DNA of 43,507 nucleotides from Collinsella sp. AF20-14LB (lineage in GTDB: Bacteria > Actinomycetota > Coriobacteriia > Coriobacteriales > Coriobacteriaceae): contig NZ_QRWD01000021.1 in NCBI RefSeq assembly GCF_003459505.1, positions 1 through 43,507 on the forward strand. Reading direction: 5' to 3'. Shown in pieces: positions 1 through 8,446 of this stretch (within the stretch, counting starts at the first letter, position 1; every line of letters begins with the position of its first letter). The notes under the pieces were generated by a model. It worked only from the letters and a program-made list of their open reading frames with translations, was not told where the DNA came from and ran no database searches. Both the position numbers and the translations under genes were made by a program.

Positions 1-37
1 TCCCCTGAGAAGTTCGCGAAGCCCACTTCTCAGGGGA
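1..37 (-). terminator. Hairpin downstream of xfp, probable terminator
   Basis: Thirteen-base perfect inverted repeat: tcccctgagaagt at 1-13 and acttctcagggga at 25-37, with an 11-base loop. It lies 46 bases beyond the xfp stop codon, where a terminator is expected. Any T-tract for the minus-strand transcript would fall outside the window, so only the stem is seen. Confidence 0.6.
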
Positions 38-82
38 AGGCGCCCGCCCGGAGGCGGCCCCAGCGCGAGACCGTCCCGGATG

Positions 83-2611
83 CTATTCGTTGTCGCCGGC
101 AGTTAGCTGCGTTGCGGAGAGCACGCCGTCGGCTGCGGTTGCGGCAGCGGCGTCGGGCCAGACCCAGTCGGTAAAGGCCGGGTGATCGAAGCCCTCGTCG
201 CACGCGAACTCAAAGGCCTCGGTGCGGAAGGCCTCCCACTCATCAATCTGCTCGGCAAACTTATCGGCGTCGACCATGCGCAGCACGTCGGCGGCCAGGG
301 CCCAACGATCCATGTTGTTCAGGCGCAGCATGTCGAACGGCGTGGTCGTGGAGCCCTTCTCCTCGTAGCCGTGGACGCGGAACGCGTCGTGTCCGGGGCG
401 GTTCCAGATCAGGCGGCGAATCGTGCCGGCATAGGCGTGGAACGCGAAGAGCACGGGCTTCTCGCCGCAGCCAAACAGCTCAGCCCAGCGCTCGTCGCTT
501 ATAGCCTGGTCGTTCTCGCAGACGTTCTGAATCTTGAGCAGATCGACCACGTTGACGAACCATACCTTAATGCCCAGCTCGCGCAGCATATCGGTTGCAG
601 CCAGAGCCTCGAGCGTCGGCACGTCGCCACACGTGGCGACCACGACGTCGGCCTCGCCGAGCGAGTCGGCGGTCGATGCCCACTCCCAATTTGCGACGCC
701 CTCGGCGAGCTCGGCCTTTGCCTCGTCGACCGTCTGGAAGGTCGGGGCGGGCTGCTTGCCGCAGAAGATGGCGTTGACGCAGTCGGTGGACTGGTAGACG
801 CGCTCGGCCACGGCGAGAGCCATGTTAGCGTCGGCCGGATAGTAAGCGTTCACGATATGCGTGTCGTTGGCCTTGTTGAGCAGCAGGTCGATAAAGCCAG
901 GATCCTGGTGCGAGAAGCCGTTGTGGTCCTGACGCCAAACATGGCTCGACAGCAAAATGTTGAGGCCGCTGATGGGGGCACGCCACGGAATCTCGCGCTT
1001 GGTAGCCTCGAGCCACTTGCAGTGCTGGTTGACCATGGAGTCGACCACATGGACAAAGCTCTCGTAGGAGCTCCACACGCCGGAGCGGCCGGTGAGCACA
1101 TAGGCCTCGAGGAAGCCCTCGCACTGGTGCTCGGACAGCTGCTCGACAACCTTGCCGGAGCCAGCGAGCAGCTCGTCGTTGGCCTCGTCCTCGTAGAAGC
1201 CGGCATCCCACTGCTTCTTGGTCACCTTATAAGCGGCCTGCAGGCGGTTGGACGCGGTCTCGTCGGGACCGAAGATGCGGAAGTCGTCCATGTTCTTGGC
1301 CAGAACGTCGGCAGTGTACTCACCAAAGACGCGGGCAGCCTCGGTGGAGCCCCAACCATGGCCCTTCTCGGCGACGGGAATCTCGTGGGCGTGGATATCG
1401 GGCAGCTCGAGCTCGCGACGCACCTTGCCGCCGTTCGCGTTGGGGTTGGCGCCAATACGCAGCTCGCCGGTCGGCATAAAGGCCGTTACCTCGGGGCGCA
1501 CCTGGCCCTCGGGCGTAAAGAGCTCCTCGGGCTTGTAGGAGCGCAGCCACTCGCGCAGCACGCGGAAGTGCTCGTGAGTGTCCTTGGCGCTTGCCAGCGG
1601 CACCTGATGGGCGCGCCAGGAGTCCTCGGTCTTCTTGCCGTCGATCTGCTTGGGGCAGGTCCAGCCCTTGGGCGTACGGAACACAATCATGGGATAGGCC
1701 GGGCGGACCACGGTCTCGCCCGCGGCAGCCTGGGCCTGCGCGGTGGCCTTGATGTCACAAATCTCGTCAAAGACCTGCTCAAACAGGGCGGCAAAGCGCT
1801 CATGGATGCTTGCGTGGCTCTCGTCGTCAAAGCCGGCGATAAAGAAGTGCGGCTTATAGCCCATACCCTCAAAGAACTTGGTGAGCTCTTCGTCGGACAC
1901 GCGGGCGAGGATGGTGGGGTTGGCGATCTTGTAGCCGTTGAGGTGCAGGATCGGCAGGACGATACCGTCGGTTGCCGGGTTCACGAGCTTGTTGGACTGC
2001 CAAGAAGTCGCGAGCGGGCCGGTCTCGGACTCGCCGTCGCCCACCACGGCCACGGCCAGCAGGCTCGGGTTGTCCATGACGGCACCGTAAGCGTGGCTGA
2101 GCGTGTAGCCGAGCTCGCCGCCCTCGTGGATGGAGCCGGGCGTCTCGGGCGCAAAGTGGCTCGGGATGCCGCCGGGATAGGAGAACTGGCGGAAGAACTT
2201 CTGCAGGCCGGCCTCGTCATTGGTGATGTCGGGGCGGATCTCGCGGTAAGTACCGTCGAGCAGCGACTGGGCGGTGCCGGCGGGGCCACCGTGACCCGGG
2301 CCCATCAAGAAAATGGCGTTCTGGTTGTGATCGGCAATAAGGCGGTTGACGTGGCCGAACAGGAAGTTGATGCCGGGCGTAGTGCCCCAGTGACCAACCA
2401 GGCGATGCTTGACGTCCGGACGACCGAAGTCGCGCGCCTCGCCAGTCTTATCGTCGACAAAGTCAGCGCGCATCAGCGGGTTGGAGCGAAGGTAGATCTG
2501 ACCGACGGACAGGTAGTTCGAAGCGCGCCAATACAGATCGACACCCTCGAGCTCGGAAGCCGGCACCTCGTGCCCCAGCTTTTGCCACGGCGTCCCCAGT
2601 GTTTTAGCCAT
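83..2611 (-). CDS. xfp: Xylulose-5-phosphate/fructose-6-phosphate phosphoketolase
   Basis: A cytosolic thiamine-diphosphate enzyme of 842 residues. The family cleaves xylulose-5-P (and often fructose-6-P) with phosphate to acetyl-phosphate plus glyceraldehyde-3-P or erythrose-4-P. Family landmarks visible are HWGTTPG (about 74-80), GPGHGGPAG (about 104-112) and the ThDP-binding GDGESETGP (about 191-199). The length is slightly above the usual 790-830. The start is ATG at 2611, preceded by GAAGGGA eight bases upstream. The gene is transcribed away from a LacI-type regulator on the same strand, and two palindromic operators lie at 2681-2713 just upstream. This suggests sugar-responsive repression, and acetyl-P would yield ATP through acetate kinase. 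No truncation is seen. F6P activity cannot be read from sequence. Confidence 0.96.
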   Translation of the reverse strand: MAKTLGTPWQKLGHEVPASELEGVDLYWRASNYLSVGQIYLRSNPLMRADFVDDKTGEARDFGRPDVKHRLVGHWGTTPGINFLFGHVNRLIADHNQNAIFLMGPGHGGPAGTAQSLLDGTYREIRPDITNDEAGLQKFFRQFSYPGGIPSHFAPETPGSIHEGGELGYTLSHAYGAVMDNPSLLAVAVVGDGESETGPLATSWQSNKLVNPATDGIVLPILHLNGYKIANPTILARVSDEELTKFFEGMGYKPHFFIAGFDDESHASIHERFAALFEQVFDEICDIKATAQAQAAAGETVVRPAYPMIVFRTPKGWTCPKQIDGKKTEDSWRAHQVPLASAKDTHEHFRVLREWLRSYKPEELFTPEGQVRPEVTAFMPTGELRIGANPNANGGKVRRELELPDIHAHEIPVAEKGHGWGSTEAARVFGEYTADVLAKNMDDFRIFGPDETASNRLQAAYKVTKKQWDAGFYEDEANDELLAGSGKVVEQLSEHQCEGFLEAYVLTGRSGVWSSYESFVHVVDSMVNQHCKWLEATKREIPWRAPISGLNILLSSHVWRQDHNGFSHQDPGFIDLLLNKANDTHIVNAYYPADANMALAVAERVYQSTDCVNAIFCGKQPAPTFQTVDEAKAELAEGVANWEWASTADSLGEADVVVATCGDVPTLEALAATDMLRELGIKVWFVNVVDLLKIQNVCENDQAISDERWAELFGCGEKPVLFAFHAYAGTIRRLIWNRPGHDAFRVHGYEEKGSTTTPFDMLRLNNMDRWALAADVLRMVDADKFAEQIDEWEAFRTEAFEFACDEGFDHPAFTDWVWPDAAAATAADGVLSATQLTAGDNE

Positions 2612-2669
2612 TGTTTATGTCCCTTCGCTGCGCGGTCACCCTCCGATACGGCAACCATTCGTTGGGACT

Positions 2670-2713
2670 AGTATATTTGCTAAAACGTTTTATCATGGTG
2701 AAAAAACGTTTTA
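2670..2713 (-). promoter_or_regulatory. xfp promoter with two phased LacI-type operators
   Basis: Two palindromes share the core AAAACGTTTT: taaaacgtttta at 2681-2692 and aaaacgtttt at 2703-2712. Their centres are 21 bp apart, two helical turns. A TATACT -10-like hexamer (minus strand) is at 2670-2675, so the proximal operator fills the -35/-10 spacer. A further perfect palindrome, gccaattggc, is at 2731-2740. The central CG and A/T arms are typical of LacI/GalR operators, and the neighbouring regulator (2816-3844) is the likely ligand-responsive repressor. Confidence 0.7.
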
Positions 2714-2815
2714 CCATCTCTATCAAACACGCCAATTGGCAAAACGCAACATTCACCTGCGGCATTGCCTGTCACAGATGCTCCACATTCGATCTTCTCG
2801 AATTGATAAACATGT

Positions 2816-3844
2816 TTAGTTGTATTTAGTAAGTTCTAGAACGCTGCCCTTCACAATGAGAGCAGGCTCCAGAACCACTTCTTCGGCACGCCTGCCGCCC
2901 TTGCCGGCAAGACGTTTGGACATGCAACCAAAGGCATGCTCGGCAAGCACGCCCGGATCCTGCTCGATCGCGGTCAGCGCCGGCTCAAAGAGAACGTCGG
3001 CAGCCGAGTTGTCATAGCTCACCACCGAGATATCGCCCGGGATGCTCTTCCCCATCTCGTGCAAGCGCTTGAGCAAACCGAGGGCGATGTTGTCCGAACT
3101 TGCGAACACGGCGGTGGCATCGGTTGCGAGCACCGCCTCCGAGGCCTCGTAGGCACTCGGAATGTAGTACTCGCTCTCGAACTCCAAGCGCGCGTCGATG
3201 GGCAGGCCAACCTCGCGCAGCGCGCGTTCATAGCCGGCAAGTCGCTTGCGGCCCGTATTGGAGCGGCGCGCGTTAACCAGGCAGGCGATGCGACGGTGGC
3301 CCTGCTCAATCAGATATCGGGTAGCCATGTAGCCACCCATCTCGTGGTCAAACATCACCTTGTCGCACTCGAGCCCCTCAATGGCACGGTCGACCATTAC
3401 AGCCGGGATGGGCAGGTGGCTGACTTCTTCGCGCAGGGCGCGGTCGTCGGAGAACTCGTCACCTACCACCAGGAAGACGCCATCAACGCCGCGCGTCACC
3501 AGCTGGCGCAGCAGCTCCAGATCGTCATCGGCGCTTCCGCCCGAGCTGGTAATAAAAAGCGCGTAGCCGTCCTCGCGGCAGCGCTTTTCCAAGCTGCCGG
3601 CGAGCGAGGCGAAAAAGCGGCTCTCGATGTTGGGGACGATAAGGCCCAGGGTGCGCGACTCGCGCATGACCAGGCTGCGCGCGATCTGGTTGGGAACATA
3701 GTGATTGCGCGCCGCAACCTCCTTGATGAGTTTGCGGTTTTCTTCCGAGATGCGACAGGGCCGATTATTGAGAACAAGCGAGACCGACGAAGGGGAAAGC
3801 CCCACCTCTTGGGCAATCTGCTTGAGGGTGACTTTGTTGGCCAT
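2816..3844 (-). CDS. LacI/GalR-family transcriptional regulator
   Basis: A 342-residue repressor. The N-terminal LacI helix-turn-helix reads KVTLKQIAQEVGLSPSSVS followed by LNNRPCRISEENR. Next are the hinge helix region (PNQIARSLVMRESRTLGLIVP) and a periplasmic-binding-protein-like effector domain ending near residue 340. The ATG at 3844 is chosen because it starts the canonical HTH and follows a GGAAGGAG ribosome site; the open frame extends far upstream only as an artefact overlapping murB. It is followed by xfp on the same strand, separated by about 200 bases containing two LacI-type operators. It therefore probably regulates xfp and perhaps itself. The effector sugar is unknown. Confidence 0.92.
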   Translation of the reverse strand: MANKVTLKQIAQEVGLSPSSVSLVLNNRPCRISEENRKLIKEVAARNHYVPNQIARSLVMRESRTLGLIVPNIESRFFASLAGSLEKRCREDGYALFITSSGGSADDDLELLRQLVTRGVDGVFLVVGDEFSDDRALREEVSHLPIPAVMVDRAIEGLECDKVMFDHEMGGYMATRYLIEQGHRRIACLVNARRSNTGRKRLAGYERALREVGLPIDARLEFESEYYIPSAYEASEAVLATDATAVFASSDNIALGLLKRLHEMGKSIPGDISVVSYDNSAADVLFEPALTAIEQDPGVLAEHAFGCMSKRLAGKGGRRAEEVVLEPALIVKGSVLELTKYN

Positions 3845-4027
3845 CTCGCTCCTTCCGGGTTTACGCGCAATCTCTTGAAAGTATAGCGACTGCCCCTCTA
3901 CCTCGATGATAAACACTTTATCAATCCGGTGGACGGCAGTTTTATCGCCGCCAGCGCACCAAATACATCCGGGTGGGGTATATTGCAATCGATTGATGAG
4001 AACGACCACCAAAAGGCGGATATTCGT

Positions 4028-4990
4028 ATGCACGAGAACGACTTTTTTAACGAGGACCTGCTGTGCGCGCTCGCTGGCGTTGCCGGCGAGGACAACGTGT
4101 TGATGAGCGAGCCCATGCGCGAGCACACCACGTTTAAGATCGGTGGCCCGGCCGATGTCTTTGTCACGCCCGATACCGAGCAGGGCCTCGTCGCCACGCT
4201 TGACACCTGCTATCGCTGTGATCTGCCGCTCACCATCGTGGGCAACGGCTCGGACCTGCTCGTCGGAGACAAGGGCATCCGCGGCGTAGTCGTGGCGCTG
4301 GGCGAGGGCCTCTCCGACATTACGGTCGACGGCACGCACGTCACGGCGGCAGCCGGCGCCCTGCTTTCCGATGTCGCCGCGGCAGCAGCCGAGGCCGGCC
4401 TCACCGGCATGGAGCCCATCTCGGGCATCCCCGGATCGGTCGGCGGCGCCTGCTACATGAACGCCGGTGCCTATGGTGCCTGCATGGCCGATGTGCTGGA
4501 GTCTGTGCGTGTCTACAAGCCCGCCCGCATGTTCGACGACGGCACCCGCAGCAGCGGCAACATCATCGAGTTCGATGTCGATGAGCTCAACCTGGGCTAT
4601 CGCAAGAGCCGCATTGCCGACGACGGCTTCATCGTTCTTTCGGCCACCTTCAATCTCGCCCCGGGCAACGCCGCGATGATCAAGGCCGACATGGACGACT
4701 ACCGCCAGCGCCGCGAGGACAAGCAGCCGCTCGACATGCCGAGCGCCGGCTCCACCTTCAAGCGCCCCGAGGGCTACTTTGCCGGCAAGCTCATCATGGA
4801 CGCCGGCCTGCGCGGCCATGCCGTCGGCGGTGCGCAGGTAAGCGAGAAGCACTGCGGTTTCATCGTCAACGCCGACCACGCCACCGCCGCCGATGTCGAC
4901 GAACTCATCCGCCACATCCAAACAACCGTCAAAGACCAATTCGGAGTAGACCTAGAACCCGAAGTCCACCGAGTAGGCGAATTCCTCTAA
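4028..4990 (+). CDS. murB: UDP-N-acetylenolpyruvoylglucosamine reductase
   Basis: A 320-residue FAD flavoenzyme that reduces UDP-GlcNAc-enolpyruvate to UDP-MurNAc with NADPH, a cytosolic step of peptidoglycan synthesis. The FAD-binding portion shows HTTFKIGGPADVF, GNGSDLL and GIPGSVGGACYMNAGAYG. The C-terminal MurB domain carries SAGSTFKRP, whose Ser is the expected proton donor, and the terminal EVHRVG containing the conserved Glu. The ATG at 4028 is preferred to upstream in-frame starts because AAAGGCGG lies about eight bases before it and the protein then starts at family-typical length. It is divergent from the LacI gene and ends at a GAAA-loop hairpin. Confidence 0.95.
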   Translation: MHENDFFNEDLLCALAGVAGEDNVLMSEPMREHTTFKIGGPADVFVTPDTEQGLVATLDTCYRCDLPLTIVGNGSDLLVGDKGIRGVVVALGEGLSDITVDGTHVTAAAGALLSDVAAAAAEAGLTGMEPISGIPGSVGGACYMNAGAYGACMADVLESVRVYKPARMFDDGTRSSGNIIEFDVDELNLGYRKSRIADDGFIVLSATFNLAPGNAAMIKADMDDYRQRREDKQPLDMPSAGSTFKRPEGYFAGKLIMDAGLRGHAVGGAQVSEKHCGFIVNADHATAADVDELIRHIQTTVKDQFGVDLEPEVHRVGEFL

Positions 4991-4994
4991 CAAA

Positions 4995-5016
4995 GAAGGC
5001 CCCGAAAGGGGCCTTC
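4995..5016 (+). terminator. Hairpin terminator after murB
   Basis: Nine-base perfect stem gaaggcccc/ggggccttc closed by a GAAA tetraloop, starting four bases after the murB stop. The following sequence is A/T-rich but lacks an uninterrupted T-run, so it may be a weak terminator or an mRNA 3'-end stabiliser. Confidence 0.65.
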
Positions 5017-5057
5017 GCCATATTTATTCAGATAAACCAGTCCGGTATGTGACGTAT

Positions 5058-5199
5058 TGGACCCGAGAGGTCCATAGCTGCCCGAAAGACATTAGGTTGA
5101 TCGCAAGTTCCGCACGAGCCGGAGAGCACTTAATGTGCTCTCCGTGCGAGCAGGACTGTCCAAGCAGGCAACCTAATGCCTTTCGGGCAGCCACGGACC
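5058..5199 (+). repeat. Structured interspersed repeat, copy 1 (CACTTAATGTG family)
   Basis: An outer long imperfect stem pairs 5069-5099 with 5169-5199, including agctgcccgaaag with ctttcgggcagc and attaggttg with caacctaat. An inner palindromic hairpin, ggagag-CACTTAATGTG-ctctcc, spans 5121-5143, and a conserved GAGCAGGACT follows. Related copies occur at 38693-38798 and 43451-43507. The segment tggacc (5058-5063) could compete with the distal ggacc (5195-5199) for the same ggtcc strand. There is no coding potential. It may be a structured RNA or a repeat family. Confidence 0.7.
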
Positions 5200-5218
5200 A
5201 ACTTACTTCAAACCGCAG

Positions 5219-6424
5219 TTACGACAGCACCACGCCGCCAAGCCAGCCCCAACGCACGCCAGAGCCAGTGCCATAGAAGCTAATAAACGAGTCAAGCGAC
5301 TTAGACGTAATGGCACCCTCGTTGCTCATAACGATGCCGCCGCCAACGTAGATACCCACATGACCGTAGATAAGACCCGGAGCACCCGTGCCGCTGTGCG
5401 AGGAGTCGGCCACGATCATGCCCACCTGCAGCGCCGAGCGGTCGGAGCTATAGCACCAGGCGTTAAACATATCGCACGCGTTACCGCCAAAGTAGCCAAC
5501 GCCGGCGTTGCGGAAGACGTTGGTAACCCACGCTGCGCACCAGTTCTGACCCGGGGAAGGCGTGGAGTAGCACGCGTTGACGACGGCCTGCTGCTTGCCC
5601 GATCCGGCATTCTGCTGCGGAGTTCCGGGAGCATACGATCCGCCACCCGAGCTCGAACCGCCCGAGTAGGAATTGTTCTTGTTCGCGGCGGCGGCAGCGG
5701 CGGCGGCCTTCCTGGCAGCCTCCTCGGCCTGGGCGGCAGCGAGGATCTCGGAATCGCGCTGAGCCATGAGCTCCTTGACGTCGTCGGAAAGACCGTTCAG
5801 CACGGTCTGGACTTCTTGCTGCTTGGCCTGCATATCCTGCATCTGAGCCGTCTGCTGGTCCTTGAGCTTCTCCAAGTCGGCCTTTTGTGCTTCGAGCTCG
5901 GTCTTCTGTGCGTCGAGCTCAGCCTGAATCGTCTGGATATCCTCGATGGCATCGCGGTCGCTCTTGTTAATCTTCTCAACGTAATGCGCGTTGGCGACGA
6001 GTTCCTCAAACGAGCCTGAGGCCAGCAGCAGCGACAGGATGTTCGTGCCGCCGGACTTGTAGCTGGCGGCAACGCGATCGGAAAGATCGCCGCGTTTCTT
6101 TTTGAGCTCGGCCTTCTTCTCGTCAATCTGCGCCTGCGTGTCGTCGATCTGGCCCTGTACGCCCTCGATATCGTTGAGGGTCTGGGCATTCTTGCTGGCC
6201 AGCGCCGCGTATTCATTTGCGATGCTGTCGAGCTGGGCCTGAACCTCGTCGAGCTGGGCCTGGGCGGCATTCAGTTTATCGGTGGTTTCTTTGGAAGCCT
6301 CCGCCGCATGGGCGCGAGTGGGCAAGCCAAAAAGAACTGCCGCAGAAGCGGCGCCGAACAGGGCCTTGAGGACAGTGCGGCGCGAGAGCTCCTGGGAAAG
6401 GATGGGATCGCTGTTTGGTGACAT
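5219..6424 (-). CDS. Tat-exported coiled-coil NlpC/P60-like peptidoglycan hydrolase
   Basis: A 401-residue secreted cell-wall hydrolase with PcsB-like architecture. A twin-arginine signal is visible (SRRTVLK at 14-20, hydrophobic stretch to about 34, AHA-A cleavage near 40). Residues about 45-230 form a long Gln/Glu/Lys-rich coiled coil of the FtsX-coupled or stalk type. An Ala-rich segment and a Gly/Ser linker follow (about 230-270). The C-terminal catalytic domain has a Cys in NWCAAWV and a His in YGHVGIYVGGG, as in NlpC/P60 or CHAP peptidases. It is expected to cleave peptide cross-bridges outside the cell. The start ATG has GGAG five bases upstream. The exact peptidase family (NlpC or CHAP) is not certain. 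Confidence 0.88.
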   Translation of the reverse strand: MSPNSDPILSQELSRRTVLKALFGAASAAVLFGLPTRAHAAEASKETTDKLNAAQAQLDEVQAQLDSIANEYAALASKNAQTLNDIEGVQGQIDDTQAQIDEKKAELKKKRGDLSDRVAASYKSGGTNILSLLLASGSFEELVANAHYVEKINKSDRDAIEDIQTIQAELDAQKTELEAQKADLEKLKDQQTAQMQDMQAKQQEVQTVLNGLSDDVKELMAQRDSEILAAAQAEEAARKAAAAAAAANKNNSYSGGSSSGGGSYAPGTPQQNAGSGKQQAVVNACYSTPSPGQNWCAAWVTNVFRNAGVGYFGGNACDMFNAWCYSSDRSALQVGMIVADSSHSGTGAPGLIYGHVGIYVGGGIVMSNEGAITSKSLDSFISFYGTGSGVRWGWLGGVVLS

Positions 6425-6485
6425 ATGTACTCCGTTACATGCTTATTTATATGTCGCTCAACTCATACATATTAGCGTACATATG
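6422..6485 (-). promoter_or_regulatory. Inverted CATATGTAC boxes in front of the hydrolase gene
   Basis: The nonamer catatgtac at 6422-6430, which includes the start codon, has its inverse gtacatatg at 6477-6485. The same nonamer recurs at 40986-40994 just upstream of the JetD-like gene. It could be a shared operator. No protein in the window can be tied to it. Confidence 0.3.
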
Positions 6486-6690
6486 GCGCGTCCCAACGAT
6501 TTCCACGAACGGCAGGAAACTGCAAGGTCGACGGCTCGTAAGCAAATGCCAAAGATCAGGTTATGCGTACGCAAGCTCTTGTATGAGTACGTTAACATAA
6601 TCCTCTGCTTTTCCTGCCGCGTACGTTTTTGGAACAACTGTCTGCGCTATACTCCCCTGAAGAAGTGTTCCTGATTCGATAGGAGACTAC

Positions 6691-7752
6691 ATGTCCAAAG
6701 CACTCGACCCCAAAGACACCTGCGTCCTCGTTACCGGTGGCGCCGGCTTTATCGGCTCGCACACCGTCGTTCAGCTGCTCGAGGGTGGCTACCAGGTCGT
6801 CATCGTCGATGATCTCTCCAACTCCAGCGCCGTCGCCGTCGACCGCGTCAAGACCATCGTGGGCGACGAGGCCGCCAAGAACCTCACCTTCTACGAGGCC
6901 AACGTGCTCGACCGCGATGCGATGAACAAGATCTTCGATACCCATCAGATTGACCGCGTCATCCACTTTGCCGGCTTTAAGGCCGTCGGCGAGTCGGTGA
7001 GCAAGCCCGTTGAGTACTACCACAACAACATCGAGAACACCCTGGTGCTCATCGACGTCATGCGCAACCATGGCTGCAAGTCCATCATCTTCTCGAGCTC
7101 CTCGACCGTCTACGGCGACCCGGACAACCCGCCCGTCACCGAGGAGGATCCTAAGAAGTCCGCGACCAACCCCTATGGTTGGACTAAGTGGATGATCGAG
7201 CAGATCCTTATGGACGTCCACACCGCCGACCCCGAGTGGGACGTCGTGCTGCTCCGCTACTTCAACCCCATCGGCGCCCATCCGTCGGGCCTGATCGGCG
7301 AGGACCCCAAGGGTATCCCCAACAACCTGGTGCCCTATGTCGCGCAGGTTGCCGTGGGCAAGCTCGAGGCCGTTCAGGTCTTTGGCAATGACTACCCCAC
7401 TCCCGACGGCACGGGCGTGCGCGACTATATCCACGTTTGCGACCTGGCCTCGGGCCACGTTGCCGCCCTCAACTGGATGAACGGCAAGACCGGCGTCGAG
7501 ATCTTTAACCTGGGCACCGGCACCGGCACCTCGGTGCTCGAGGTCGTTGCTGCCTTCTCCAAGGCGTGCGGCAAGGAGCTGCCCTACGTGATTCGCGAGC
7601 GCCGCGCCGGCGACATCGCCGCCAACTGGTGCGATGCCTCCAAGGCCGAGCGCATGATGGGTTGGAAGGCCCAGTACGATATCGCGGACATGTGCCGCGA
7701 TAGCTGGAACTGGCAGAGCCACAACCCCAACGGCTTCGCCGACGCCGAGTAG
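6691..7752 (+). CDS. galE: UDP-glucose 4-epimerase
   Basis: A 353-residue short-chain dehydrogenase/reductase that interconverts UDP-glucose and UDP-galactose through a bound NAD, serving the Leloir pathway and cell-envelope glycans. Visible features are the Rossmann GGAGFIG (16-22), the catalytic SSSSTVYG Ser/Thr segment, the NPYGWTK Tyr-x3-Lys pair, and the C-terminal GTGTGTSVLEV and RRAGDIA segments typical of GalE. It starts at ATG 6691 with AGGAGA upstream, and a TATACT -10-like hexamer is at 6648-6653. The next features downstream are two hairpins and a terminator at the edge of the accessory island. No other gal genes lie beside it. Confidence 0.96.
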   Translation: MSKALDPKDTCVLVTGGAGFIGSHTVVQLLEGGYQVVIVDDLSNSSAVAVDRVKTIVGDEAAKNLTFYEANVLDRDAMNKIFDTHQIDRVIHFAGFKAVGESVSKPVEYYHNNIENTLVLIDVMRNHGCKSIIFSSSSTVYGDPDNPPVTEEDPKKSATNPYGWTKWMIEQILMDVHTADPEWDVVLLRYFNPIGAHPSGLIGEDPKGIPNNLVPYVAQVAVGKLEAVQVFGNDYPTPDGTGVRDYIHVCDLASGHVAALNWMNGKTGVEIFNLGTGTGTSVLEVVAAFSKACGKELPYVIRERRAGDIAANWCDASKAERMMGWKAQYDIADMCRDSWNWQSHNPNGFADAE

Positions 7753-7762
7753 CCACTCCCCC

Positions 7763-7798
7763 GTGCTAGGTTTTGTGGCATGCCTCAAAACCTAGCAC
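7763..7798. repeat. Stem-loop with GGCATG loop, copy a
   Basis: Thirteen-base perfect stem gtgctaggttttg/caaaacctagcac around the loop tggcatgcct. It belongs to a small family with copies at 7833-7863 and 38594-38626, where the loop motif (GCATG/ACATG flanked by T-run and A-run) is kept while the stem sequence changes. Confidence 0.6.
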
Positions 7799-7832
7799 GC
7801 GACATGCTCGGCACATGCCGCTTCCCGCATGG

Positions 7833-7863
7833 GTAGATTTCTAGACATGTCCCAAAAATCTAC
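7833..7863. repeat. Stem-loop with ACATGTCCC loop, copy b
   Basis: The stem gtagattt/aaatctac encloses ctagacatgtccc and following A residues. The loop matches copy c at 38594-38626. It abuts the truncated IS3 OrfA, so it marks the island edge. Confidence 0.55.
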
Positions 7864-8152
7864 TGGCCCCGGCCTCCAATGTGAGGTCGGGGCTTTTTAG
7901 GAACTCGTTCTCGAGCTCGAGCTCGCGCATGCACTTGCGGGCGGCCCTCATCTCGGCGGTCTCGGTCTTGGCCGCGGCCGCCGCGACCGGGTGGTTGGCC
8001 AGTTCCTTCTTTCTGACCGTCACCCATCTTCCCAGGATCTTCTCATTGATGCCGAGGTCGGCGGCCACTTGGGCGATGGGCTTCCCCGACGCGACGGCGA
8101 AGTCTGCGGCCTCGGTGCGGTGCCCCGCTGTGCAGGAGAGCCTATCTGCCAT
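7841..8152 (-). pseudogene. Truncated IS3-family transposase OrfA
   Basis: The 103-residue reading frame has an N-terminal helix-turn-helix (DFAVASGKPIAQVAADLGIN, then LGRWV). The following helix ends in RELELENEFLK, the leucine-zipper end of IS3-group OrfA proteins. Normally this continues as LKKA-type sequence into the OrfA/OrfB frameshift region. Here the last 17 codons instead run into a terminator and stem-loop, and no OrfB is present. It is a relic marking the left edge of the accessory island. Confidence 0.8.
7866..7898 (+). terminator. Intrinsic terminator
   Basis: Eleven-base GC-rich stem gccccggcctc/gaggtcggggc, six-base loop, and five Ts directly after. It is oriented to stop plus-strand transcription coming from galE. 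It overlaps the 3' end of the broken OrfA. Confidence 0.75.
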
Positions 8153-8446
8153 GACTGAACACTCCTTTCTTTTTGGCGCTGAAACGATTATCGCCGCTCA
8201 ACGCCATTCCTCTAAGTCAAGTGTCCTGGGATACAATACAGTTCAAATGGACGAGGAGGATCCGGCGCTCCTCTTGATGAGCCCGGAGAGGCCCCTGGTC
8301 GTCACCCTTCCCCGCGCGAACGCAAAGCGGACGGCGGCGAGCCATGTCCTCCCCGCGCGTTCCATTTAGGGAGTCCTCGAGAAGTCGATCTCCCTGTGCG
8401 ATAATCGAGCTATTGAGTCTCGCGAGTTTAGAGCTGGTGATATGCA
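8153..8446. other. Intergenic stretch between OrfA relic and ATPase gene
   Basis: No gene or recognisable domain is seen in any frame. It presumably carries the promoter of the ATPase/nuclease-like pair and degraded island DNA. Confidence 0.4.

Noticed and set aside
182..2671. Long plus-strand open frame of 829 codons opposite phosphoketolase
   Set aside because: It is an antisense shadow created by GC-rich codon bias; the minus strand encodes an unmistakable phosphoketolase.
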